Of a stretch of 23,688 bases of DNA, positions 1 to 6,414 are shown piece by piece. This DNA is from an uncultured Eubacteriales bacterium (GTDB lineage: Bacteria; Bacillota; Clostridia; Christensenellales; Aristaeellaceae), in NCBI GenBank assembly GCA_900540045.1, contig UQEF01000040.1, positions 1 through 23,688 on the forward strand, in the 5' to 3' direction. The notes below the pieces were generated by a model. That model searched no databases and had not been told where the DNA came from. It saw only the letters and a list, made by a program, of their open reading frames with translations. The translations under genes and the position numbers were made by a program. Each line of letters begins with the position of its first letter. Positions within the stretch are counted from its first letter, which is position 1.

Positions 1-210
1 AAAAGAAATGAGGAAAATGAATGGAACTGGAATGCTTAACGCCGGAGTTTCCACAGCGCCGCCGCGCCCCTGCGCGGAGCGGGCGGCGCGTCCCTTCTGC
101 GCCCCGCCTTTGCGGTAGCCCGCGCCCTCGTCCTCAAAGCCGCCGCGAGCCGCGGCCTCCACGCGCTTTTCCTGCCGGGTTTTATGCTTCATATCCTTGT
201 AAAATGCCAT
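1..210 (-). CDS. short basic hypothetical protein, 3' end outside window
   Basis: An open frame starts at an ATG at 208-210 and runs unbroken for 70 codons to the window edge, so its C-terminus is missing. A good ribosome site (AGGAGACGGAG) lies just upstream and the start is 18 bases after the thyX stop, so it is probably in the thyX operon. Residues 1-52 are rich in Arg, Lys, Gly and Ala with no recognisable domain. In many Clostridia thyX is followed by the 23S rRNA methyltransferase gene rlmB, whose N-terminus can be basic and disordered, but I see no RlmB motif here. The last 50 or so bases read are clearly AT-richer and encode a hydrophobic run (SIPVPFIFLISF) unlike the preceding part. 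That could be a real C-terminus or an assembly-edge artefact. Confidence 0.5.
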   Translation of the reverse strand, partial: MAFYKDMKHKTRQEKRVEAAARGGFEDEGAGYRKGGAQKGRAARSAQGRGGAVETPALSIPVPFIFLISF

Positions 211-228
211 ATCTCCGTCTCCTGTTCC

Positions 229-972
229 TTATTGCAGCCCCTGCTGCTCCAGATAGTCCCGCCTCGCCTTACGGATCTGCGCCTGCTTTCCGCAGGACTT
301 TTCCCCCTCGGGGCACGCGCCGCGCAGGCATCCGGGCCCCGCGTCCCTGAACAGGGCGGGCGCCTCCCGGCAGCACAGGTCGAACATCGCACCTGCCAGC
401 TCGCGGATCTCCCACTGGGCGCGGCTGCACATGCGAAGTGAGAAGAAATGCCGGAGCTCGCGCGCGTTCATGGTCAAAAGCACGCGTGTCTCGCACGCCC
501 CGGGCAGCACGAAGCGGGCGTCCTCATTGCTCTTTTCCCCCGCATCGCCCAGGCGCTTCTGCCACCCCTCGTACCATGCCTGCATCTGCGCCATCTGGGC
601 ATGGTACTCCGCCTCCGCATCGGACCCCAGCGCGCGGATGGCCGGGGGCACGATGTAGCCGAAACCGCCCGCATAGCTGACATAGCGCTGGCTCTGCACG
701 CTGAAGCTGGCGATGCGATGCCGCGTGAGCTGCGCCAGCAGCACACGGCTCACGCCCTCCACGAGGAAGGTGAAGCTCGCATGCTCCAGCACGCTCTCAT
801 GGCCCATGGCCATCACCCGCTCCACGAAGGCCCGCTGGTCCTTTTCCTCTATGGTTTTCAAGAGTTTATCCACATCGCCTCCGGCATAGCACAGGCGTGC
901 GCCCAGCGCGGTCAGGGCCTCCGGGTCCAGGGTATGCCTGACCAGCACCACGCGCTGGCTTCGCTCCGGCAT
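229..972 (-). CDS. thyX: flavin-dependent thymidylate synthase ThyX
   Basis: Makes dTMP from dUMP using methylenetetrahydrofolate, with FAD and NADPH, as the alternative to ThyA. The 247-residue protein has the usual family length. The diagnostic ThyX motif RHR-x7-S is at residues 84-94. The upstream GHESVLEHASFTF block is at 57-69, and the typical NARELRHFFSLRMCSRAQWEIR region follows in the C-terminal half. The Cys-rich tail (GCLRGACPEGEKSCG) is also seen in clostridial homologues. The ATG at 970-972 is supported by GGGAGG about 9 bases upstream. It follows mrnC by 38 bases on the same strand and is probably co-transcribed with it. This mrnC-thyX neighbourhood is known in Firmicutes. No thyA is visible in the window. 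Confidence 0.97.
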   Translation of the reverse strand: MPERSQRVVLVRHTLDPEALTALGARLCYAGGDVDKLLKTIEEKDQRAFVERVMAMGHESVLEHASFTFLVEGVSRVLLAQLTRHRIASFSVQSQRYVSYAGGFGYIVPPAIRALGSDAEAEYHAQMAQMQAWYEGWQKRLGDAGEKSNEDARFVLPGACETRVLLTMNARELRHFFSLRMCSRAQWEIRELAGAMFDLCCREAPALFRDAGPGCLRGACPEGEKSCGKQAQIRKARRDYLEQQGLQ

Positions 973-1010
973 GCGTCATCGCCTCCCATTCAGCAGCTTA
1001 ACATCTTATT

Positions 1011-1418
1011 TTATAGGATTGGTACGCCAATGTCAAACAATTCGGCAATTCTGCCGGTCTGGCCGGTCAGGTAGAGATACCCCATGAGCGCTTCCAGCCC
1101 TGTGGCCCGGCTGTAGTTGACCGGGTCCTGATTTTTGGGGGCACGATGATGGGCGTGTGCGTTCTGGCCGCGGCGCATAACGTCCGCCTCCTCCGGGGAG
1201 AGCACGGGTTCGATGCGCGCGGCGGCCTCAGCCTGCGCGCCGGCATTGGCCAACAGGATGGCCCGGCGATGCAACGCGCCCGCAGGAAGCCCGCCCGCCA
1301 GCAGCCTTTGCCGGATGAGCAGGTCCCACACGGTATCGCCCAGATAGGCCAGGGCGAGCGGGTTTTTCAGCTTTGCCTCCTGTAGGGAAAAGGGCTTTGG
1401 CAAAAGGGAATCCGGCAT
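1011..1418 (-). CDS. mrnC: Mini-ribonuclease III (23S rRNA maturation)
   Basis: Mini-III is an RNase III catalytic domain without a double-stranded-RNA-binding domain; in Bacillus it matures the ends of 23S rRNA. The 135-residue product shows the family blocks: ALAYLGDTVWDLLIRQRL near the N-terminus, with acidic D28 in the place of the catalytic Asp, and RATGLEALMGYLYLTG near the C-terminus with E109. The frame stays open far upstream to 1940, but that stretch lies over cwlD in another frame and is low-complexity shadow. The ATG at 1416-1418 is preceded by GCAGGTG and puts the protein at normal length. An in-frame ATG pair at 1455-1460 has no ribosome site. The gene lies between cwlD and thyX on the same strand. 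Confidence 0.93.
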   Translation of the reverse strand: MPDSLLPKPFSLQEAKLKNPLALAYLGDTVWDLLIRQRLLAGGLPAGALHRRAILLANAGAQAEAAARIEPVLSPEEADVMRRGQNAHAHHRAPKNQDPVNYSRATGLEALMGYLYLTGQTGRIAELFDIGVPIL

Positions 1419-1498
1419 ATCGGCACCTGCTTTCGTAGGACGGTCGTACCTCTTCATCATAGCATGGGTTGGGGGCGGAAACAAGCGGTTACCGGCCG

Positions 1499-2272
1499 TC
1501 AGGCGGCATCCTCCTGCCCCGTGCGCGCAAGCAGGACCTCGTAGGCCTCCAGCCCGTCGGCGATGGCCTTGCCGATTTTTTGCTGATAGGCCGGGTCCAG
1601 CAGGCGCGCCTCTTCCCTGGGATTGCTCAGAAAGCCGCACTCCACCAGCACCGAGGGCATCGTGCCGCCCAGCACATAGTAGTCCCCGGCCAGGGCGGAG
1701 CGCTCCCTGGACGGCTTGAGGCCGTTCAGCAGCGCCTGCTGCAGCGTTCCTGCCAGCAGCCGCCCCTGATCGCTGCCGTGCCGGTAGAACACCTGCGGCC
1801 CGCTTTCCTCGCGGCTGCGGTATTCGTTGAGATGGATGCTCAGAAGCACGTCCGCATCCGCCGCCTCGGCGATGTCGATACGTTTTTGCAAATCCTCCCG
1901 CTTGCGGGTTTTGCTTGCGGTATCTCCGTCCGCCAGGCACACATCCTCCCGCCGTGTCAGCACGACCTGAGCGCCGCGGGCCAGCAGTGCCTTTTCCACT
2001 TCAAGGGCGATCTCCAGCGCCACGTCCTTTTCCCAGCGGCCGCTGTCCTGAGCCCGCGCCCCGCCGTCATAGCCGCCATGTCCGGGGTCCAGCGCCACGA
2101 TCAGGCCGCTGAGCGCGCCCGGTTCGGACGCCTCCGCCGGCGCGGCGGGGGTGGGCAGGGTCTCCTTTCCGCCCAGCGCCAGGCCTCCCGCTGTGATCAG
2201 CAGCGCCAGCAGCAGGCAGGCGCGCAATCTTTCCGTCTTTTTTGTTACAATTTTGTGTAGCAAATGGCGCAT
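1499..2272 (-). CDS. cwlD: N-acetylmuramoyl-L-alanine amidase, CwlD type
   Basis: Zinc-dependent Amidase_3 enzyme that cleaves the bond between muramic acid and the stem peptide. CwlD members work with PdaA to make muramic-delta-lactam in spore cortex. The 257-residue protein begins with a short basic stretch and one hydrophobic segment (about 18-34, signal or anchor). Zinc ligands are visible as H65 in LDPGHGGYDGGA, E81 in RWEKDVALE, and H147 in SIHLNEY. The catalytic Glu E211 is in VLVECGFLSN. The SIHLNEY block and single-domain architecture favour CwlD over a vegetative amidase. The ATG at 2270-2272 was chosen because AAAGGAGG lies 8 bases upstream; the frame is open further back without support. 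No clear sigma-A promoter is seen, which would fit sporulation control, but I cannot demonstrate it. Confidence 0.88.
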   Translation of the reverse strand: MRHLLHKIVTKKTERLRACLLLALLITAGGLALGGKETLPTPAAPAEASEPGALSGLIVALDPGHGGYDGGARAQDSGRWEKDVALEIALEVEKALLARGAQVVLTRREDVCLADGDTASKTRKREDLQKRIDIAEAADADVLLSIHLNEYRSREESGPQVFYRHGSDQGRLLAGTLQQALLNGLKPSRERSALAGDYYVLGGTMPSVLVECGFLSNPREEARLLDPAYQQKIGKAIADGLEAYEVLLARTGQEDAA

Positions 2273-2491
2273 GCAGCATTCCTCCTTTGACCGTCCCGCA
2301 AGGATATGCGTCTGCGTATCAAAAAAGAGCCAGAACGGACAAGTCCGCCCTGCCGCCAACACGCATCCAGAAGGAGATTCTGCCTTTTTCCGCAAGCCTT
2401 TGCCCTCCTTCTCCCGCTTTTGGCTCGAAGAAGGAGAAAAAGGCCAAGGCCGTCGGATTTTTTATGCAGCGCCGCATACACCTCTCGAAAG

Positions 2492-2657
2492 TTTCCCACA
2501 CTTTCCACATGGTTTTCCACGCAAAAAGCCCTTTTTCTGCATGAAAAGGGCTTCGTATGTGGAAAACCTGTCTGTTGCATCCCGCTGCATATCAACTTTT
2601 CCACATATGGCCGGATTGTGGATTTTCAGCCCCTTTTCAAGGAGAAAATGTGGAAAA
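2492..2657. promoter_or_regulatory. cluster of seven DnaA-box-like 9-mers
   Basis: Within 166 bases of non-coding DNA there are three exact TTTTCCACA copies: 2597-2605 on plus, and 2558-2566 and 2649-2657 on minus. There is also TTTTCCACG at 2513-2521 (+), TTTCCCACA at 2492-2500 (+), CTTTCCACA at 2501-2509 (+) and AAATCCACA at 2618-2626 (-). The DnaA box consensus is TTATNCACA, so the best copies differ at one position. Such GTGGAAAA/TTTTCCAC repeats are typical of Firmicute oriC and of DnaA-box clusters elsewhere in the chromosome. No dnaA, dnaN or rpmH is nearby, so I favour a secondary DnaA-binding cluster. The rest of the 421-base gap (2273-2693) holds the cwlD ribosome site, an 8-bp inverted repeat (2405-2412 with 2429-2436), and nothing else I recognise. 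Confidence 0.55.
2511..2568 (-). terminator. composite palindrome, probable terminator of the DUF421/DUF4363 operon
   Basis: AAGCCCTTTT (2526-2535) and AAAAGGGCTT (2544-2553) form a perfect 10-bp inverted repeat with an 8-base loop. Read on the minus strand the stem ends in GGGCTTTTTGC, a plausible Rho-independent terminator downstream of the gene ending at 2694. The symmetry extends outward. GGTTTTCCAC (2511-2520) and GTGGAAAACC (2559-2568) are a second perfect 10-bp pair around the same centre, separated from the inner stem by 5 unpaired bases on each side. Confidence 0.6.
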
Positions 2658-2693
2658 CTTGAGGAAAAGCATGTCGTCTTTCAAACAAAACTA

Positions 2694-3077
2694 TTACAGA
2701 ATATTTTCCAGCGTGGCAAAATCGCTGCTTTCCACCTCGCTGAGCGCATTGACTACCTCGTCCAGCGCGCGCAGGGTCTCATCCCGCCAGCGCTGTTCCA
2801 ACGCCGTGGACAGGTGCAGCATGGCAGAGGTGACGGCCCGCGTGTGGTGGTGCCCAATGAGGAAGTTCAGCCAGCCGGCATCGTATTGCCATCTTGCATG
2901 CAGGTACGCCTGCTCATGCGCCGCCGAGTCCATACGGTTTTCCAGCACCTCCGTGCGCACCACGTCCAGCGCGTCCAGGTATTCCCGCGCTGTGTGCCGT
3001 TGTGTCAGGTCCAGCCACAGCCCCAGGCCGAGGCACATCACCGTAAGTACCACAATGAGCGTAATGGCCCGGCGCAT
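2694..3077 (-). CDS. DUF4363 family membrane-anchored protein
   Basis: A 127-residue protein of unknown biochemical function. One N-terminal hydrophobic segment (about residues 5-23) is followed by an alpha-helical, acidic extracytoplasmic domain with a WQYDAGWLNFLIGHHHTRAV block. This architecture matches DUF4363 proteins, which in Clostridia commonly follow DUF421 genes. Its ATG overlaps the stop of the preceding DUF421 gene by one base (TAATG), a sign of translational coupling, and GAGGAGGTG lies about 9 bases upstream. Family assignment rests on context and architecture more than on a strong motif. Confidence 0.75.
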   Translation of the reverse strand: MRRAITLIVVLTVMCLGLGLWLDLTQRHTAREYLDALDVVRTEVLENRMDSAAHEQAYLHARWQYDAGWLNFLIGHHHTRAVTSAMLHLSTALEQRWRDETLRALDEVVNALSEVESSDFATLENIL

Positions 3078-3799
3078 TACCAGGACACCTCCTCAGGCTT
3101 CAGTGCACTGCCGCGGGCGGGCGGTTTTTCGCCAAAGCCATGCACGGTCATCTGCCCGTCGGTGTCCAGGTAGCACAAAAGCACCTTGCCTACATCCGAA
3201 TAACCCAGCTTTTTGAGCTGGGAAAACAGCCAGCCCTCGTCCTTGCCGCACAGCGGCAGATTGTTTCGCTCCACCTTGCCATCCATCACCAGCGTGAGGG
3301 GAATACCCTCATATTGTGTTTTCAGTCCCATATCGGCGGGAGTGAGAGGCCGTTGACTCGACCGGGGAAATACGCTGAGCTTTCCGCTGGTTTCCATGAT
3401 GGCGGTGCCAACGTCCGTAGGTGAGAGGATACCACAGGTGCGCAGCTCCTCCAAAAGATCGTTGAGGTTAAAGCACAGACGTTCCAGAGCCTTGGCGTCG
3501 ATCTTGCCCCGATGGATGACCACCGTGGGCGTGCCGCTGAAAAACGCCCGCATCCGCTGGCTCTTGAGCGACAGCAGGGTAAACAGCTGATGCAACGTCA
3601 CCGTGGCCGCCAACGGGATGATGCCGCGCCACAGGGGGATATCCAGGCTTTCCATGGGGGTGGAGGCCAGGTCTGCAATCATGATGGCCACCACCAGCTC
3701 AAAGGGCTGAAGCTGCCCCACCTGCCGCTTGCCCATCAGCCGCATGGCCAGCACGGCGAAGCACACCAGCACCAGGCTTCGGATATAGATGGCGAGCAT
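3077..3799 (-). CDS. DUF421 (YetF family) membrane protein
   Basis: A 240-residue inner-membrane protein. Three hydrophobic segments occupy about residues 3-20, 34-46 and 58-78, followed by a cytoplasmic domain. The family signature MGKRQVGQLQPFELVVAIMI is at about 21-41. The conserved LLEELRTCGILSPTDVGTAIMETSGKLSVF block sits in the soluble domain. Bacillus YetF/YdfS-type relatives have spore-associated roles, but the molecular function of the family is not settled. It is directly upstream of, and overlaps, the DUF4363 gene and is only 3 bases downstream of the BofC-like gene, so the three form one operon. The ATG at 3797-3799 is preceded by GGAG at a 10-base spacing. Confidence 0.9.
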   Translation of the reverse strand: MLAIYIRSLVLVCFAVLAMRLMGKRQVGQLQPFELVVAIMIADLASTPMESLDIPLWRGIIPLAATVTLHQLFTLLSLKSQRMRAFFSGTPTVVIHRGKIDAKALERLCFNLNDLLEELRTCGILSPTDVGTAIMETSGKLSVFPRSSQRPLTPADMGLKTQYEGIPLTLVMDGKVERNNLPLCGKDEGWLFSQLKKLGYSDVGKVLLCYLDTDGQMTVHGFGEKPPARGSALKPEEVSW

Positions 3800-3802
3800 C
3801 GC

Positions 3803-4375
3803 TTACGACTCCACGCTTTCCAGCCACTGCTCCAGCTCCGCCAGCGTTGAAAAACCCATGCCGTGGCGCAGGTCCTCCTGTATGGCGCTGGGCAGGGCGC
3901 TCAGCTCCAGATCCAGCTCGTTGACCAGAGCCAGCCCGTCGCCGTATTTGTTTTGAAATACGCAAAGCACGCCCGCACCATTGGGCATCAGCACCATGTG
4001 ATCCGGGCAGAACATATCCGGCTGCTGTTCCATTTTGATCAGACTGGCGCCAAATTCAGTGATGCGCCATTCAGGATAGAGTGCCGCCACCTCGTCCAAC
4101 GTTTTGCCATAGAGCTCGGCGGGGGCCGTCACCCGGCGGGTGACCACATGCTCGCAGCGGGTATAGGTCAGAGTTTGCAGCAGTTCGCACCCCTCCGCCA
4201 CGCGCGTCGCATCGCCCGCGTCCACGGCCTGGGCCGGAGGCAGCTCGTCCGGCGCGGTGGCGCTGCCCGGCAATAGCAGCGTGGCCGCTGCGATGGCCAG
4301 GAGCACCGCGGCGCTCAACAGCAGAAGAAGGGTGTTTCGTTTCAAGGGGTTGCGTTCGGCATTCCTGTCGCTCAT
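3803..4375 (-). CDS. BofC-like C-terminal-domain protein, membrane-anchored
   Basis: A 190-residue protein with a basic N-terminus, one transmembrane segment (about 14-36) and an extracytoplasmic part. The last 60 or so residues (GVLCVFQNKYGDGLALVNELDLELSALP and on) resemble the C-terminal domain of BofC, the forespore intermembrane-space protein that restrains SpoIVB in Bacillus sigma-K control. I infer the domain from the pattern; the similarity is modest. AAAGGAG lies about 10 bases before the ATG. It heads the DUF421-DUF4363 operon and lies 80 bases after the glycoside hydrolase gene, with no obvious terminator between, so read-through is possible. The linkage suggests an envelope or sporulation role for the three genes. 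Confidence 0.65.
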   Translation of the reverse strand: MSDRNAERNPLKRNTLLLLLSAAVLLAIAAATLLLPGSATAPDELPPAQAVDAGDATRVAEGCELLQTLTYTRCEHVVTRRVTAPAELYGKTLDEVAALYPEWRITEFGASLIKMEQQPDMFCPDHMVLMPNGAGVLCVFQNKYGDGLALVNELDLELSALPSAIQEDLRHGMGFSTLAELEQWLESVES

Positions 4376-4455
4376 AGGGCGCGCTCCTTTACGGCATGAT
4401 AGGAGCAGTATGCCCGGGCGGCAGGGATTTCATGTAAGGGAAAACGCAGATGCCC

Positions 4456-6186
4456 TCACGTTCTGGGCGACGCTTCCTTCAGCCGCTCATTGAGTTCCCG
4501 CACCTCGTCCGCATCCAGCTTGACCACGCGCCGGTCGTAGGTCATCAGGCCGTTGAGCTCATCCTCCACATCGCTGAGCTGCGTATAGACCGATGCGCAC
4601 AGCCCCCTTGCCACGGCGGGGAGCACCTCGCGTTCATAGAGGCGGGAAAAGTCCCGCCACAGCGCGGCGGCATCGGGCAGACGGCGATATCCGTAGTCCT
4701 TCTGGTTGAAGCAATGACCATCCACACGCAGGTTATAGCCCCCAAATTCGCTCAGCGCCAGCGCGCGGCCGCGCCGGTCGCGCCGGAAGCGGAAGGGCTT
4801 GAAATACACATGCAGGCTGCGCAGTTCTCCCGCGCCCTGATCGTGCCAGCCGCTGGCGGGGTCCACGGGGCGGGTAGGGTCCAGAGCGCGCAGGCGCTCC
4901 ATCACAAGCGTGCTGTCAAACTGACCCCATCCTTCGTTGAACGGCACCCACAGCACCACGCTGGGCGCATTGAAGAGCTGGCCGACCATCTCCTCCAGCT
5001 CATCCATGTACTCGCCGCGTCCCTGGGAAGAGGCGCGCGCAAACGCCCGGTAATGATTGTCACGCCGGTGAATGCCGGTCACCAGCGGCAGGGTGATGGT
5101 TGAGAAGCGGTATTTTCCTCCCCCGGAGGGCATGTCCTGCCATACCAGCATGCCCAGGCGGTCGCAATGGTAGTACCAGCGCATGGGTTCGACCTTGATG
5201 TGTTTTCGCAGCAGGTTAAACCCCATGGCCTTGGCGGTCTGGATATCGTAGATGAGCGCTTCGTCGCTGGGGGCGGTATACAGGCCGTCGGGCCAGTAGC
5301 CCTGATCCAGCAGGCCACTCTGAAAACACGGTTCGCCGTTGAGAAACAGCCGCTTCACGCCGCCCCGGTCCGCGCGCACCTCCATCTTGCGCATGCCGAA
5401 GTAGCTCTCCACCCGGTCCTCGCCCAAAGTGACGGACAGATCGTAGAGATAGGGGTCCTCCGGACTCCAGGCACGAAAATCCGGCATGGGGATGCGCGCC
5501 GGCTCGCCGCTGGTGAAGGGCACGGTACGGCCATCCACGGTCGCTTCGCATTGCAGGGGCTGCGAACAGCGAACCATCACCTCCACCGCCGACTGGTCAA
5601 ACAGCGGCACGATGCGCAGGCTCTCGATATAGTGCCGGGGCACGGCCTCCATCCACACCGTCTGCCAGATGCCGCTCTGCGGCGTGTACCAGATCCCGCC
5701 GCGCCGGGTTTTCTGCTTTCCCCGGCTGTGGAAGCTCGCGTCCGTATCATCATGCACGCGCACCACGAGGCTGTTGCGCGGGCCGAGCGCATCCGTCGCG
5801 TCCAGCGTAAACGCGTTGTAGCCCCCCATGTGCCGGCCCAGCAGCCTGCCGTTCCAATACACGGCGGCCTCCTGATCGACCGCGCCGAAATGCAGCAGCA
5901 GCCGCCCATCCGCCGGGATGAAACCCTGCGGCACGATCACCTCGCGGCGGTACCATAGCGTCTGCCCCGGCTGGAGCGAACGGCCCACGCCGCTCAGGGC
6001 GCTTTCAGGCGAAAAGGGCACCAGAATGGTCCCATCCCAGCGCCGGGGTGATTCATCACTGTCGGTGATGGCGTATTCCCAGCGGCCGTTGAGGTTGAGG
6101 TAGCTGTTCCGCCGCATCTGCGGTCGGGGATATTCGGTGAGGATGCAGTTTTCGTCCAGGTGTTCTCCCCAGGGGGTCATCAGCAT
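4456..6186 (-). CDS. glycoside hydrolase family 2 enzyme (beta-galactosidase/glucuronidase-like)
   Basis: Retaining glycosidase of family GH2, 576 residues, with no signal peptide and therefore cytoplasmic. The order is a jelly-roll sugar-binding domain (about 25-183, with the LNGRWEY and GGYNAFTLD blocks), an immunoglobulin-like domain (about 184-267) and a TIM barrel (about 268-570). The predicted acid/base is E418 in PFNEGWGQF and the nucleophile E480 in ALSEFGGYN. It is shorter than LacZ and lacks the extra C-terminal domains, as in the compact GH2 subfamilies; the sugar specificity cannot be read from sequence. The first of two close ATGs was chosen because GGAAGGAGG lies 7-8 bases upstream. 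It has its own promoter at 6328-6356 overlapped by inverted repeats. Confidence 0.92.
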   Translation of the reverse strand: MLMTPWGEHLDENCILTEYPRPQMRRNSYLNLNGRWEYAITDSDESPRRWDGTILVPFSPESALSGVGRSLQPGQTLWYRREVIVPQGFIPADGRLLLHFGAVDQEAAVYWNGRLLGRHMGGYNAFTLDATDALGPRNSLVVRVHDDTDASFHSRGKQKTRRGGIWYTPQSGIWQTVWMEAVPRHYIESLRIVPLFDQSAVEVMVRCSQPLQCEATVDGRTVPFTSGEPARIPMPDFRAWSPEDPYLYDLSVTLGEDRVESYFGMRKMEVRADRGGVKRLFLNGEPCFQSGLLDQGYWPDGLYTAPSDEALIYDIQTAKAMGFNLLRKHIKVEPMRWYYHCDRLGMLVWQDMPSGGGKYRFSTITLPLVTGIHRRDNHYRAFARASSQGRGEYMDELEEMVGQLFNAPSVVLWVPFNEGWGQFDSTLVMERLRALDPTRPVDPASGWHDQGAGELRSLHVYFKPFRFRRDRRGRALALSEFGGYNLRVDGHCFNQKDYGYRRLPDAAALWRDFSRLYEREVLPAVARGLCASVYTQLSDVEDELNGLMTYDRRVVKLDADEVRELNERLKEASPRT

Positions 6187-6316
6187 GGGGCATCCTCCTT
6201 CCTGTGTTGATTGTGCTGCTTCACGCGCGGCGGCAGGCTTGCCGAATCAGACAAACCGTTGCTCCGCGCGGGCGGCATCCGGGCTGTTTCCTAAATGATG
6301 CTTTTTGCGCATGTTC

Positions 6317-6356
6317 ATACCATGGGTATTATAGCACCTTGTGTGCGTGCGCACAA
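6317..6356 (-). promoter_or_regulatory. promoter of the GH2 gene with two inverted repeats
   Basis: On the minus strand TTGTGC (6351-6356) and TATAAT (6328-6333) are separated by 17 bases, with an extended TGC just before the -10. TGTGCG-TG-CGCACA (6342-6355) overlaps the -35 box, and ATACC-ATG-GGTAT (6317-6329) overlaps the -10 and start region. Either could be an operator. The remaining leader (6187-6316) shows only the ribosome site. Confidence 0.7.
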
Positions 6357-6375
6357 TCAGGCGCAGCCCAAAAAG

Positions 6376-6399
6376 CCCCGGCCCGTGGCTGGGCCGGGG
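6376..6399 (-). terminator. Rho-independent terminator of the ROK-like gene
   Basis: A perfect 9-bp stem CCCCGGCCC / GGGCCGGGG with loop GTGGCT, starting 16 bases after the gene's stop. On the minus strand it is followed by CTTTTT. Confidence 0.88.
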
Positions 6400-6414
6400 A
6401 AGGAAAGCGCATGT

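Noticed and set aside
1419..1940. N-terminal extension of the mrnC frame
   Set aside because: It overlaps cwlD in another frame, is Arg/Gly/Ala-rich and would make the protein more than twice family length.
2273..2693. Chromosomal origin oriC
   Set aside because: dnaA, dnaN, rpmH or other usual neighbours are missing and no convincing AT-rich unwinding element is seen. A secondary DnaA-box cluster is the more cautious reading.
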